Source: Corynebacterium nuruki S6-4
GTDB lineage: Bacteria; Actinomycetota; Actinomycetes; Mycobacteriales; Mycobacteriaceae
Assembly (NCBI RefSeq): GCF_007970465.1
Contig: NZ_CP042429.1
Location: forward strand, 2,170,001 to 2,234,000
Length of the DNA: 64,000 nt
Direction: 5' to 3'
The notes under the pieces were generated by a model, which was not told the origin of the DNA, made no database searches, and saw nothing but the letters and a program-made list of their open reading frames with translations. Within the stretch, counting starts at the first letter, position 1. Every line of letters begins with the position of its first letter. A program made the position numbers and the translations under genes. Of this stretch, positions 29,812-38,825 are shown piece by piece.

Positions 29812-30819
29812 CTACTTCGTGGCGTCCTCGAGCTTCGGGGTGAGCAGGTCGAGGGCGTGCAGCATGGCGGCCGGCGTCCCCAGCGAGATGGCGTTCGACA
29901 GCTCCTTGTCGGTGACGATCGCGTGGCCGTCCTTCACCGCGGTGAGGGTCTTCCACTGCGCATCGTCGGCGATCGAACCCACGTCACCGATCGGGAAGCC
30001 GATGACGACATCGGAATCCGCCTTCGTCAGGTTCTCCGCGGACAGGGAGACGTAGAACTCGCCCGGCTTCACCAGCTTGCTGATCTCCGCGTTCGGCTTG
30101 AATCCCAGGGCGGAGACCAGGTCGGCGCGGGCATCGCCCTTCACGTAGGCGCCCCACTCGACGGAGGTCTTGGCCAGCACGGTGGCGGACTTGTCGGCCC
30201 ACTGCGGGTGGGCGTCCTTGACCTCGGTGATCCTGTCGTTGACCTGCGAGACGAGCTTGTCGCCCTTCGCCTTCTCGCCGAGAGCGGTGGAGATCATCTC
30301 CACCTGCTTGTCCCACGTCGTGGTGAACCCGTCGGCGTCCTCCGGCACGGAGACCGTCGGGGCGATCTCGGACAGCCGCTTGTTCGTGTCCCCGTCGCCG
30401 CTGTCGCGGACATCGAGGATGAGATCCGGGTCGAGCTTCGCGATCTTCTCGTAGTCGACGGTCTGCGTGTCGAGGATCTCCGGGGCCTTGTCGTACGTCG
30501 CGGTGGCCCACGGGCTCAGACCTTCGCCACCGAAGCCGAGCCAGTCGGTCGCCCCCACCGGCTGCACGCCGAGTTCGGTGGCGATTTCGGCGTCTCCCCA
30601 GCCCAGGGCGACGACCTTGGTGGGCTGCTCCTTGATCTCGACGTCGCCGAACTTGGTGGGCACGGAGACGGGGAACGAGTCGGTGGCGGAACTGGACGCC
30701 GGGGAACTGCCGGAGTTGTCGGAGTCGTCGGAGGAACAGGCCGCCAGGGACACGGCGGTGGCGAGGGTCAGTGCCGCGGCCGCGGTCCGGCGGGCACTCT
30801 TACGCAGGGAAACGTTCAT
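29812..30819 (-). CDS. iron-siderophore ABC transporter substrate-binding lipoprotein
   Basis: 335 aa. Signal peptide with lipobox: LTLATAVSLAACSSDDSD, so the mature protein is a lipid-anchored surface protein. PBP type III fold (FepB/FhuD-like): VVALGWGDAEIATELGVQPV, KLDPDLILDVRDS, and the late DVVIGFPIGDVGSIADDAQW. The W in the ALGWGD position recalls corynebacterial siderophore binders. No permease or ATPase gene is adjacent, so it is an orphan receptor here. A candidate DtxR site overlaps its start and -10 box. Confidence 0.88.
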   Translation of the reverse strand: MNVSLRKSARRTAAAALTLATAVSLAACSSDDSDNSGSSPASSSATDSFPVSVPTKFGDVEIKEQPTKVVALGWGDAEIATELGVQPVGATDWLGFGGEGLSPWATATYDKAPEILDTQTVDYEKIAKLDPDLILDVRDSGDGDTNKRLSEIAPTVSVPEDADGFTTTWDKQVEMISTALGEKAKGDKLVSQVNDRITEVKDAHPQWADKSATVLAKTSVEWGAYVKGDARADLVSALGFKPNAEISKLVKPGEFYVSLSAENLTKADSDVVIGFPIGDVGSIADDAQWKTLTAVKDGHAIVTDKELSNAISLGTPAAMLHALDLLTPKLEDATK

Positions 30820-30837
30820 GAGGTGAGCCTACACACC
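30819..30837 (-). promoter_or_regulatory. candidate DtxR site overlapping -10 box
   Basis: On the minus strand GGTGTGTAGGCTCACCTCA agrees with the DtxR consensus (TTAGGTTAGCCTAACCTAA) at about 11 of 19 positions, including the core TAG-CT and ACCT. The TAGGCT at 30826-30831 is also a -10-like box 6 nt before the ATG. The match is moderate. Confidence 0.4.
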
Positions 30838-30885
30838 ACTCCTGCTGCCGGATAGTCCCGACGGCGGGGCGTTAGAATCGCCACC

Positions 30886-31443
30886 ATGGGTACCCCGCAG
30901 TTCATCACCGACCTCCGCACGCATATCGGCCACGCCCCGCTGTGGGTCCCCGGCGTCACCGCGATCGTCGTCCGGGACGTCGCGCCGGACGCCCCGGCCT
31001 TCGCCACCCCCGAGGTCCTCCTCGTCCAGCGGGCCGACAACGAGCAGTGGACGCCGGTCACCGGCATCGTCGATCCCGGCGAGGAACCCCACCACGCCGC
31101 GGTCCGGGAGGTCGCCGAGGAGACCGGCCTCACCGTCGAGGTCGAGGCCCTGATCGGCACGGGCGCGGTCGGCCCGGTCACCTACCCCAACGGCGACGTG
31201 TGCAGTTTCGTGGACACCGCCTTCCGGTGCGTCGTCATCGGCGACAGAGAGGAGGACTGGGAGCCGCACGTCAACGACGAGGAGTCCGTGCAGGTCGGCT
31301 GGTACCAGGTCGCCGCACTCCCGCCGATGCAGCCCCGGTTCCGGCTCATCATCGCGGACGCCGTCGCCCAGCTGAAGCATCCCGCCGGTTTCCGCCCGCG
31401 GACCGGGTACACCAAGCGTGACCGCCCGGCATGGATCAGGTAG
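30886..31443 (+). CDS. Nudix hydrolase
   Basis: 185 aa. Nudix box GIVDPGEEPHHAAVREVAEE followed by TGLTVEVEAL, after VLLVQRADNEQWTPVTG. The ending PRTGYTKRDRPAWIR is unremarkable. The start ATG at 30886 has a perfect-looking TAGAAT at 30873-30878, 7 nt upstream (leaderless layout). Its 3' end overlaps the next gene by 13 bases, so the two are coupled. Substrate not predictable. Confidence 0.9.
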   Translation: MGTPQFITDLRTHIGHAPLWVPGVTAIVVRDVAPDAPAFATPEVLLVQRADNEQWTPVTGIVDPGEEPHHAAVREVAEETGLTVEVEALIGTGAVGPVTYPNGDVCSFVDTAFRCVVIGDREEDWEPHVNDEESVQVGWYQVAALPPMQPRFRLIIADAVAQLKHPAGFRPRTGYTKRDRPAWIR

Positions 31444-32888
31444 GGCCGCCGGAGCCGGTCCGGCGCGCGCTGCCGACCGTCGTCGCGGACGCCCTGGAGC
31501 GCATCTGGGACGGCGCCACCGCCGATGACCTCGAGTCCGCCGTCCTCGACTTCAAGGAGGACCCGGCGCACACCCCGACGAAGAATCCGGACGCCAAGAC
31601 CACCCAGACCCTCGTCTCGGCAGCCACCTGTTTCGCCAACGGGTCGGCCGGCCGCGGCTTCATCGTCTTCGGCATCGCCGACCGCACCCCCGGGCCGGCC
31701 GCGTTCAACGGCACCGGCCTCGCCCCGACCGACGTCGAACACCGCATCTTCGCCCACACCCGGCCCCACCTCAGTGTCGATGCCTGGGTCGAGACCGTCC
31801 ACGGCGCACGCCTCATCGTCATCCACGTGCCCGCCGGCCTCGCGGTCCACACCGGCATCGACGGGGTGGTGCGCCACCGGGTCGGGGATTCCTGTCTCCC
31901 GCTCGCCGGTCCGGAACTCGATGCACTGACCCGGCTGCGGGCGAATCCGGACCAGACGGCGCGGGCGTCCGACATCCCGGTCACGCAGTACGACGAGGAG
32001 GCGCTCAGCACCGCGGCCGATGCCCTGCAGGCCGAGACCCCCGACCTGACGGCCCTGCTCACCGCACTCAACGTGCTCACCGGCGACGGCTCCCCCACCG
32101 TCGCCGCAGAGATCCTCTTCCACCGGCGTCCGGCGGGGCGTCCGCTGGCCCGGCATGTGGCCCGCCCGGCGTCCGACGGGACCGGCGGTGAGGTCCGCAC
32201 CACCGAATTCCACGCCCCGCTCGCGGTGACGACGGGCCTGCTGCGTGACCTGGTGCGCGACGGGGTGGGCAACAGTGTGCCGGTCGATGCGCAGGACGAG
32301 GCGCTGACCAATGCGCTGCTGCACCGGGACTGGACGGGCCCTGACCCGGTCGTCGTCTACCAGTCCCACGCCCTGACCCGGGTGAGCTCCCCGGGTGGTC
32401 TGGCACCCGGGGCGCGGGCGGACCGGCTGCTGTCGGGGCCGTCGCAGCCGCGCAACCCCTGCCTGATGTCCGCGATGCAGGCGCTCGGGCTGGTGGAGTG
32501 GTCCTCGCGGGGTTTCGACCGGATGTGGCTGGCGATGCTGGCCGCCGGTTTCGAGCCGCCGGTGGTGGACGCGCGTCCGGACTCGGTCGACGTCACCCTC
32601 TTCGACGGGGAGGCGGACCTCGGGTTCACCCGGGCCCTGTCGGCGGTGCGCACCGAGTTCGGCCGTGGCATCACGCGGGACGCCGCCACGCTGGCCACCC
32701 TGCGCTACCTGCTCTCCCATGCGGACCTGGACCTCGACGGTGCGGCCCGGCTGCAGCAGTCCACCGAGGAGGACGCCCGCACTCTCATGACCTGGCTGAC
32801 CCAGCGTGGTCTGCTGCACCGGACGGCGAAGCGGCGGAACCGGTGGCGGCTGTCGGACCGGACGCTGGCGGTGATGGAGGCGGCGTGA
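31431..32888 (+). CDS. AlbA_2 (Schlafen-like) ATP-binding/DNA-binding protein
   Basis: 485 aa. The N-terminal part has ESAVLDFKEDP and SAATCFANGSAGRGFIVFGI, the AlbA_2 divergent AAA/Schlafen signature, with HVPAGLAVHTGIDGVVRHRV as the strand pair that follows. The middle has DEALTNALLHRDW and SPGGLAPGARADRLLSGPSQPRNP-like residues (a GHKL-like ATP-binding fold typical of this family). The C-terminus resembles a winged helix (MTWLTQRGLLHRTAKRRNRW). Such proteins are putative transcription regulators or defence-associated factors. Coupled to a Nudix gene by a 13-base overlap. Confidence 0.75.
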   Translation: MDQVGPPEPVRRALPTVVADALERIWDGATADDLESAVLDFKEDPAHTPTKNPDAKTTQTLVSAATCFANGSAGRGFIVFGIADRTPGPAAFNGTGLAPTDVEHRIFAHTRPHLSVDAWVETVHGARLIVIHVPAGLAVHTGIDGVVRHRVGDSCLPLAGPELDALTRLRANPDQTARASDIPVTQYDEEALSTAADALQAETPDLTALLTALNVLTGDGSPTVAAEILFHRRPAGRPLARHVARPASDGTGGEVRTTEFHAPLAVTTGLLRDLVRDGVGNSVPVDAQDEALTNALLHRDWTGPDPVVVYQSHALTRVSSPGGLAPGARADRLLSGPSQPRNPCLMSAMQALGLVEWSSRGFDRMWLAMLAAGFEPPVVDARPDSVDVTLFDGEADLGFTRALSAVRTEFGRGITRDAATLATLRYLLSHADLDLDGAARLQQSTEEDARTLMTWLTQRGLLHRTAKRRNRWRLSDRTLAVMEAA

Positions 32889-32897
32889 GCGGTCGCG

Positions 32898-33890
32898 CTA
32901 CCAGGTGTTCTCCGGCTGCTCGCGCTCGTACTTCGCGGCGCGGACCGAGCACATCATCAGCTGCACCTGGTGGAAGATCATCAGCGGCACGATGAGCAGG
33001 CCCGCGCCGCCGCTGAACATGACCGTCGCCATCGGCAGGCCGGAGGCCAGCGACTTCTTCGTCCCGCAGAACTGGATCGCCACCTGGTCGCCGTAGTCGA
33101 AGCCGAGCTTCCGGGCGGTCCAGGAGGTGACGGTCAGCATGATCCACACCAGTACCACCGAGCCGATGCAGATCCCGACGATCGCCACCCAGCTCACCGA
33201 GCTCCACACGCCCATGACGATGCCCTCGGAGAATGCGGAGTACACCACCAGGCCGATGGAGATCTTGTCGACGTAGCTCGTCGGCTTCGCCTTGGCGAAG
33301 GTCTGCACGGCCGGGATGACCGCCCGGGCGATCTGGCCGATGATGAACGGGGCGAGCAGCTGCAGGGCGATGTCGAGGAAGACCGACGTGTCGATGTGCA
33401 GGCCGCCGTCGCCGCCGCTCATCAGCAGCAGGACCAGAATCGGGGTGGCGAACACGCCGATGAGGTTGGACGCCGAGGCGCTGATGATCGCGCCGGGCAC
33501 GTTGCCCTTGGCGATCGAGGTGAAGTTCACCGAGGACTGCACCGTCGACGGCACCAGACAGAGGAAGAGGATGCCCTGGTAGAGGTCATCGCCGATGGCG
33601 TTCTTCAGGGGCATCAGCGCCAGGCCGATGAGCGGGAAGAGCACGAAGGTGAAGGCGAGGATGAGCAGGTGCAGCCGCCAGTGCATGAGCCCGTTGAGGG
33701 CTTCCCGGGTCGACAGGCGTGCGCCGTAGAGGAAGAACAGGACGCCGATGACGATCTTGACGATCCAGTCCATGACGTCGGCGAAGGCCCCGTCGGCGGG
33801 GAAGAGCAGGGCGAGGACGACACCGGCGATGATGAGGACGATGAGCAGGTCCGGCCGGTATCCCAGGATGCGGTCAATGATGTTCCTCAT
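32898..33890 (-). CDS. bile acid:sodium symporter-like membrane transporter (SBF-like)
   Basis: 330 aa with about nine to ten TM helices: LLIVLIIAGVVLALLFP, IVKIVIGVLFFLYGARLS, then FLCLVPSTVQSSVNFTSIAK with the crossover-type GNVPGAIISASASNLIGVF, and FCGTKKSLASGLPMATVMF. These are the motifs of the SBF-like (PF13593/YfeH) family, putative anion or organic-acid sodium symporters. The ATG at 33888-33890 is the likely start; the frame upstream belongs to shadow sequence within rbsK. TAGAGT at 33899-33904 lies 8 nt before it. Substrate unknown. Confidence 0.88.
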   Translation of the reverse strand: MRNIIDRILGYRPDLLIVLIIAGVVLALLFPADGAFADVMDWIVKIVIGVLFFLYGARLSTREALNGLMHWRLHLLILAFTFVLFPLIGLALMPLKNAIGDDLYQGILFLCLVPSTVQSSVNFTSIAKGNVPGAIISASASNLIGVFATPILVLLLMSGGDGGLHIDTSVFLDIALQLLAPFIIGQIARAVIPAVQTFAKAKPTSYVDKISIGLVVYSAFSEGIVMGVWSSVSWVAIVGICIGSVVLVWIMLTVTSWTARKLGFDYGDQVAIQFCGTKKSLASGLPMATVMFSGGAGLLIVPLMIFHQVQLMMCSVRAAKYEREQPENTW

Positions 33891-33909
33891 AGTGGGAAAC
33901 TCTACCTGG

Positions 33910-34893
33910 TCAGCCCTGTTCCGCCGCCAGCGCCCGTACCGCGCGTCCGGTCGCATAGGAGGACGCCGCCCCCTGCGACTCCACCGCCAGGGATCCCGCC
34001 GCGACAGCAAGCTTCGCGGCGTCCCGCAGGCCCTTCCCCTGCGCGAGCGCCGCGGCGAGGGTGCCGCAGAAGGCGTCTCCCGCGCCGGTGGTGTCCACGA
34101 CCTGCGCCGGCGTCGGCGACGGCACCGTGGTCCGACACGAGCTGTCGCCGTCGTCGCTATCACCGCTGTCGCCGCCGATGACCAGCGCACCGTGGGCGCC
34201 GAGCGTGACGACGGCCGAGCGCGCCAGCCCCCGCTCCACCACCGCGGTGGCGAGCGCGTCCAGGACCTCGTCCAGGCCGATGTCCCGCGGCAGCCCCAGC
34301 ACGTCCGCCGCCTCCGACTCGTTGACCACCAGCGGATCGGCCGCGGCGAGCAGCGCCGGGTCGCGGGTGGTCACCGGCGCGAGGTTGAGCACGAGCCGGG
34401 CCCCCAGTCCGTCGGCGAGCCGGGGCAGCGCCGCGGAATGCTCCGGAGTCAGCTCCCCCTGCGCCAGCAGTACCCGCGCCCCGTCGGTCCCCGGATGCCC
34501 GAGGGAGGCCGCCGGATCGGTGACGGTGTTCGCCCCCGAGGTCACGACGATGATGTTCTCCCCCGCCCCGTCGTTCATGATGAACGCCGAGCCGGTCGGC
34601 AGCTCATCGGTGCGGGCCACGCCGGTGACGTCGACCCCGGCGTCCCGCAGTGCGGCCAGTGCTCCGTCACCCGGGGCGTCCTCCCCCACCGTCGCCAGCA
34701 GCAGCACCCCGGCCGGACCGTCCGCCAGGAACCGTGCCGCGGCGACCGCCTGGTTCGCCCCCTTGCCGCCCAGCCCCGGCGAACCGAGGGGCTCGGCGAT
34801 GACGGTCTCCCCCGCTGCCGGGAACTGCCGGACGCCCACGAAGGTGTCCACATTGACGGTGCCGCAGACGACCACGGCCGGTGAGGTGCTCAT
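33910..34893 (-). CDS. rbsK: ribokinase (PfkB family)
   Basis: 327 aa sugar kinase. N-terminal VVVCGTVNVDTFVGVRQFPA and GSPGLGGKGANQAVAAARF (PfkB signature 1); C-terminal VDTTGAGDAFCGTLAAALAQ (signature 2, with the catalytic Asp in GAGD). Ribokinase-like specificity is suggested by GGKGANQA. An Asp/Ser insert (GDSGDSDDGDSS, near residue 238) is low-complexity. Start ATG at 34891-34893 with TACCGT at 34901-34906, 7 nt upstream. No ribose transporter is nearby. Confidence 0.88.
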   Translation of the reverse strand: MSTSPAVVVCGTVNVDTFVGVRQFPAAGETVIAEPLGSPGLGGKGANQAVAAARFLADGPAGVLLLATVGEDAPGDGALAALRDAGVDVTGVARTDELPTGSAFIMNDGAGENIIVVTSGANTVTDPAASLGHPGTDGARVLLAQGELTPEHSAALPRLADGLGARLVLNLAPVTTRDPALLAAADPLVVNESEAADVLGLPRDIGLDEVLDALATAVVERGLARSAVVTLGAHGALVIGGDSGDSDDGDSSCRTTVPSPTPAQVVDTTGAGDAFCGTLAAALAQGKGLRDAAKLAVAAGSLAVESQGAASSYATGRAVRALAAEQG

Positions 34894-35058
34894 GGTCCTC
34901 ACGGTACGCGGGGCGCATGCGGCGGGGCAGACCCGTGGCCGGGACGTCGGAACACGGCCCGGCACATGAGAAGGGGGTCGTCGGGAGGATGGCGGCACCA
35001 TCCCCTCGACGACCCCTGTCCGGTGCCGGGACACGCCCCGGCACCCCTCAGCCGGGTG

Positions 35059-35598
35059 TCACTTCCCGTCGCGGGAGGCCATGGCGCGCCGGGCGGCGTC
35101 CAGGTCCAGGGCCGGGGTGCTCAGGGCGGCATCCCCGTCCGACCCGCAGCTGGAGCAGTCCCCGCCGCAGGAACCACCGCACGAGTCCGCCTCCGCGGAC
35201 GCGTTGCCTGAATTGCCGGAGGAGCAGCAGCCCGCGGCGGCACGACGCTCCTCGGCCTCCTTCGCCTTGAGGTGGTCGAGCCGGGCGGCGGTCGAGGCGG
35301 CGAGCGCCGCACCCATCCCGATGAGGAACAGGCCACCGACGACCAGCAGCGCGGCGACGATCCACAGCCAGCCGCCCTTCAGGCCGGCCAGCCCCGCACC
35401 GAGGAACGCGACCCCGGCACCGGTCCACGGCACACCCGCGATCTTGTGTGCCGTCACCCACATCTCCCTGCTCTTACGGACCTCCGGGATACGCAGCCCC
35501 ACCCACGAGTTGCCCGGCAGCGTCCCGGTCGCCGCGAGGATGCCCGTGACCAGCACAGCAGCGGCCACGATGAACAGCAGGACAGACAGAACGATCAT
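35059..35598 (-). CDS. SdpI-family membrane protein with Cys-rich tail
   Basis: 179 aa. Three TM helices: [39 protein letters not shown] and [39 protein letters not shown] after the first is the SdpI-family signature. The C-terminal soluble tail (about residues 118-160) is Cys/Gly/Ser-rich with eight Cys in [17 protein letters not shown] pattern, an arrangement that could bind metal. SdpI-family proteins include toxin-immunity factors. Start ATG 35596-35598 with TAGACT 6 nt upstream, back-to-back with the leuS -10 box. Confidence 0.75.
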   Translation of the reverse strand: MIVLSVLLFIVAAAVLVTGILAATGTLPGNSWVGLRIPEVRKSREMWVTAHKIAGVPWTGAGVAFLGAGLAGLKGGWLWIVAALLVVGGLFLIGMGAALAASTAARLDHLKAKEAEERRAAAGCCSSGNSGNASAEADSCGGSCGGDCSSCGSDGDAALSTPALDLDAARRAMASRDGK

Positions 35599-35604
35599 GG
35601 ATCC

Positions 35605-35617
35605 AGTCTATTACAAT
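35605..35617. promoter_or_regulatory. interlocked divergent -10 boxes of the SdpI gene and leuS
   Basis: TAGACT on the minus strand (35605-35610), 6 nt from the SdpI-gene ATG, and TACAAT on the plus strand (35612-35617), 8 nt from the leuS ATG, are separated by one base. Only 27 bases lie between the two start codons. Confidence 0.6.
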
Positions 35618-35625
35618 CAGTGGTC

Positions 35626-38490
35626 ATGACTAATTCCAGCGAGTCCCCCTCCTACCGCTACACCCCGCAGCTCGCCGGCGAGATCGAGAACCGCTGGCAG
35701 AACTACTGGCGGGACAACGGCACCTTCAACGCGCCGAACCCCGTCGGGGACCTCGCTGACCCGGCCCGTCCGCTGCCGGACGACAAACTGTTCGTGCAGG
35801 ACATGTTCCCCTACCCCTCCGGGGTGGGGCTGCACGTCGGCCACCCGCTCGGCTACATCGCGACCGACGTCTTCGCCCGCTACAACCGCATGCTGGGCCG
35901 CAACGTCCTGCACACCCTCGGCTACGACGCCTTCGGCCTGCCCGCCGAGCAGTACGCCGTGCAGACCGGCACCCACCCGCGCACCACCACCCAGGCCAAC
36001 ATCGAGAACATGGAGCGCCAGCTGGGGCGCCTCGGCCTGGGCCACGACCGGCGCCGCGTGTTCGCCACCACCGACGTCGACTTCTACCGCTGGACGCAGT
36101 GGATCTTCCTGCAGATCTACAACTCCTGGTTCGACCGGGAGGCCGGCAGGGCCCGCCCCATCGCCGAGCTGGAGGCGAAGTACGCCGCCGAGGGTGTCGA
36201 CGGCCGTGACTGGTCCGACCTGACCCCCGCCGAGCAGCAGGAGGCACTGGACGCCCACCGGCTGGTCTACCGCTCGAACTCGACCGTGAACTGGTGCCCC
36301 GGCCTGGGCACCGTGCTGGCCAACGAGGAGGTCACCGTCGAGGGACGCTCCGAGCGCGGCAACTTCCCCGTCTTCCGCAAGCGCCTGTCGCAGTGGATGA
36401 TGCGCATCACCGCCTACGCCGACCGCCTCATCGACGACCTCGACGACCTGGACTGGCCGGAGAAGGTCAAGACCATGCAGCGCAACTGGATCGGCCGGTC
36501 CCGCGGTGCCGAGGTCGACTTCACCACCGAACTCGCCGCGCCCAAGTCCGAGGCCCGGATCCGCGTGTTCACCACCCGGCCGGACACGCTGTTCGGGGCG
36601 TCCTACATGGTTCTCGCCCCGGAGCACGAGCTGGTGGACGCCCTGGTCACCGACAACCCCTACGCCGAAGGCACCAACCCGCTGTGGACCAACGGGGAGG
36701 CCACCCCGGCCGCCGCCGTGGCGTCCTACCGGCGTGCCATCGCCGCGAAGTCCGACCTGGAGCGGCAGGAGAACAAGGAGAAGACCGGCGTCTTCACCGG
36801 CGCGTACGCCACCAACCCGGTCAACGGTGAGCAGATCCCCGTCTTCATCGCCGACTACGTCCTCACCGGCTACGGCACCGGCGCGATCATGGCCGTGCCC
36901 GCCCACGACGAGCGCGACCACGAGTTCGCGACCGTCTTCGGCCTGCCGATCCGCGAGGTCGTCTCCGGTGGCGACGACGTGCAGGCCGCCGCGTACACCG
37001 GCGACGGCGTGCTGGTGAACTCCGCCAACGACCGTGGCCTGGACCTCAACGGGACGACCAAGGCCGAGGCCATCGAGGCGACCATCGCCTGGCTGGACGG
37101 CCGGGGCCTCGGCGAGGAGAAGATCCAGTACAAACTGCGTGACTGGCTGTTCGCCCGCCAGCGCTACTGGGGCGAGCCCTTCCCCGTCGTCTACGACGAG
37201 GACGGTGTGGCCCACGCGCTGCCCGAATCCATGCTGCCCGTCGAACTGCCCGAGGTCGAGGACTACCGGCCCGTCAGCTTCGACCCGGACGACGCGGACT
37301 CCGAGCCGCACCCGCCGCTGGCGAAGGCGAAGGACTGGGTCGAGGTGCGCCTCGACCTCGGTGAAGGTGAGAAGACCTACTGGCGGGACACGAACGTCAT
37401 GCCGCAGTGGGCGGGTTCCTCCTGGTACCAGCTGCGCTACATCGACCCGACGAACCAGGAGAAGTTCGTCGACATCGACAACGAGCGCTACTGGACCGGC
37501 CCGCGCGAGGGCATGCCGTCCGGCGGCGTGGACCTCTACGTCGGCGGTGTGGAGCACGCCGTGCTGCACCTGCTCTACAGCCGCTTCTGGCACAAGGTGC
37601 TGTTCGACCTGGGGCATGTGTCGTCCTACGAGCCGTACCACCGGCTCTACAACCAGGGCTACATCCAGGCCTACGCCTACACCGACGCCCGTGGCGTGTA
37701 CGTCCCGGCCGCCGAGGTCGAGGAGAAGGACGGGAAGTTCTACTACGACGGCGAGGAGGTCCACCAGGAGTACGGCAAGATGGGCAAGTCCCTGAAGAAC
37801 GCCGTCTCCCCCGACGAGATCTGCGACAACTACGGCGCGGACACGCTGCGCGTCTACGAGATGTCGATGGGCCCGCTGGACACCTCCCGCCCCTGGGCGA
37901 CGAAGGATGTCGTCGGTGCGCAGCGCTTCCTGCAGCGCGCCTGGCGGCTGGCCGTCGACGAGGAGACCGGGGACGCCGCGGTGGCGGACACGGCGCTGAC
38001 CGACGATGACAACCGTGCCCTGCACCGTACTGTCGCCGGCGTGCGTGACGACTACGCCCACCTGCGCGACAACACCGCCGTCGCCAAGCTCATCGAGTAC
38101 GTCAACTACCTCACCAAGACCTACGCCGGCCAGGGCGGGGCCACCGCTGCCGCGCCGCGGGACGCCGTCGAGCCGCTGGTGCTCATGCTCGCCCCGGTCG
38201 CCCCGCACCTCGCCGAGGAGATGTGGGCCCGCCTGGGTCACGAGGGGTCGCTGGCCCACGCCGACTTCCCGACCTTCGAGGACAAGTGGCTGGTCGATGA
38301 CTCGGTCGAGCTGCCGGTCCAGGTCATGGGCAAGGTCCGTGGCCGGATCCAGGTCGCGGTGGACGCCGCCCGGGAGGACATCGAGGCCGCGGCCCTGGCG
38401 GAGCCGAACGTCGCCGCGCATGTCGAGGGGAAGACGGTCGCGAAGATCATCGTCGTGCCGGGCAAGATGGTGAACATCGTCGCCAAGTAG
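35626..38490 (+). CDS. leuS: leucyl-tRNA synthetase
   Basis: 954 aa class Ia synthetase. HIGH-type motif [20 protein letters not shown] near residue 70, editing (CP1) domain with [20 protein letters not shown] and the [19 protein letters not shown] block, the [13 protein letters not shown] region, and the KMSKS loop as [16 protein letters not shown] near 717. The C-terminal anticodon domain ends [19 protein letters not shown]. Start ATG 35626, 8 nt after a TACAAT box, so no leader for a T-box is possible. The frame is open far upstream, but that sequence is antisense to the SdpI gene. Confidence 0.97.
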   Translation: MTNSSESPSYRYTPQLAGEIENRWQNYWRDNGTFNAPNPVGDLADPARPLPDDKLFVQDMFPYPSGVGLHVGHPLGYIATDVFARYNRMLGRNVLHTLGYDAFGLPAEQYAVQTGTHPRTTTQANIENMERQLGRLGLGHDRRRVFATTDVDFYRWTQWIFLQIYNSWFDREAGRARPIAELEAKYAAEGVDGRDWSDLTPAEQQEALDAHRLVYRSNSTVNWCPGLGTVLANEEVTVEGRSERGNFPVFRKRLSQWMMRITAYADRLIDDLDDLDWPEKVKTMQRNWIGRSRGAEVDFTTELAAPKSEARIRVFTTRPDTLFGASYMVLAPEHELVDALVTDNPYAEGTNPLWTNGEATPAAAVASYRRAIAAKSDLERQENKEKTGVFTGAYATNPVNGEQIPVFIADYVLTGYGTGAIMAVPAHDERDHEFATVFGLPIREVVSGGDDVQAAAYTGDGVLVNSANDRGLDLNGTTKAEAIEATIAWLDGRGLGEEKIQYKLRDWLFARQRYWGEPFPVVYDEDGVAHALPESMLPVELPEVEDYRPVSFDPDDADSEPHPPLAKAKDWVEVRLDLGEGEKTYWRDTNVMPQWAGSSWYQLRYIDPTNQEKFVDIDNERYWTGPREGMPSGGVDLYVGGVEHAVLHLLYSRFWHKVLFDLGHVSSYEPYHRLYNQGYIQAYAYTDARGVYVPAAEVEEKDGKFYYDGEEVHQEYGKMGKSLKNAVSPDEICDNYGADTLRVYEMSMGPLDTSRPWATKDVVGAQRFLQRAWRLAVDEETGDAAVADTALTDDDNRALHRTVAGVRDDYAHLRDNTAVAKLIEYVNYLTKTYAGQGGATAAAPRDAVEPLVLMLAPVAPHLAEEMWARLGHEGSLAHADFPTFEDKWLVDDSVELPVQVMGKVRGRIQVAVDAAREDIEAAALAEPNVAAHVEGKTVAKIIVVPGKMVNIVAK

Positions 38491-38661
38491 GGCGCGTCCG
38501 GCCAGGGGTCCGGAGGGCTCCGGCCAGGGCGTCCGGCCGCACCTCTCCCCCGCTGACCCTGGCCGCGCCACCTGGCTTGCCTGCCGCGTCCCATTGTTCT
38601 CAATGACTCCACCGGCCCCTTCTGCCCCAGGGGTCCCGCAGGGCGTTCCACGACCGGTGCC

Positions 38662-38754
38662 TGCCTTCACTTCAGGTCGCCCGCCTTCAGTTAGTGTCGC
38701 CGCCGACCCGGTCACGCGACACTAACTGAAGGCAGCCGACCCGAAGTGAAGGCA
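38662..38754. repeat. 39-bp inverted repeat (ACTGAAGGCA palindromic element, copy 2)
   Basis: Arms 38662-38700 and 38716-38754 pair at 36 of 39 positions around a 15-nt loop. Each arm has TGCCTTCA and GCCTTCAGT (or complements) plus a CGACAC segment, the same building blocks as at 6352-6441 and 48307-48344. It lies in the 335-bp gap between leuS and the next gene and may also end the leuS transcript. The first part of the gap (38491-38560) has GC-rich CCGG repeats of no clear function. Confidence 0.85.
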
Positions 38755-38825
38755 TCTGAAGGGGTGGCCGGGAGAATGTGCGCGATCATCACCGGCAGGT
38801 CCGGCGCCGTGCCATACTGGGCCGC

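Noticed and set aside
35272..35625. Extended N-terminus for leuS
   Set aside because: The upstream in-frame sequence is antisense to the SdpI gene and has no synthetase similarity; the ATG at 35626 follows a -10 box.
35599..35625. T-box riboswitch for leuS
   Set aside because: Only 27 bases separate the leuS start from the divergent gene, too little for a T-box leader.
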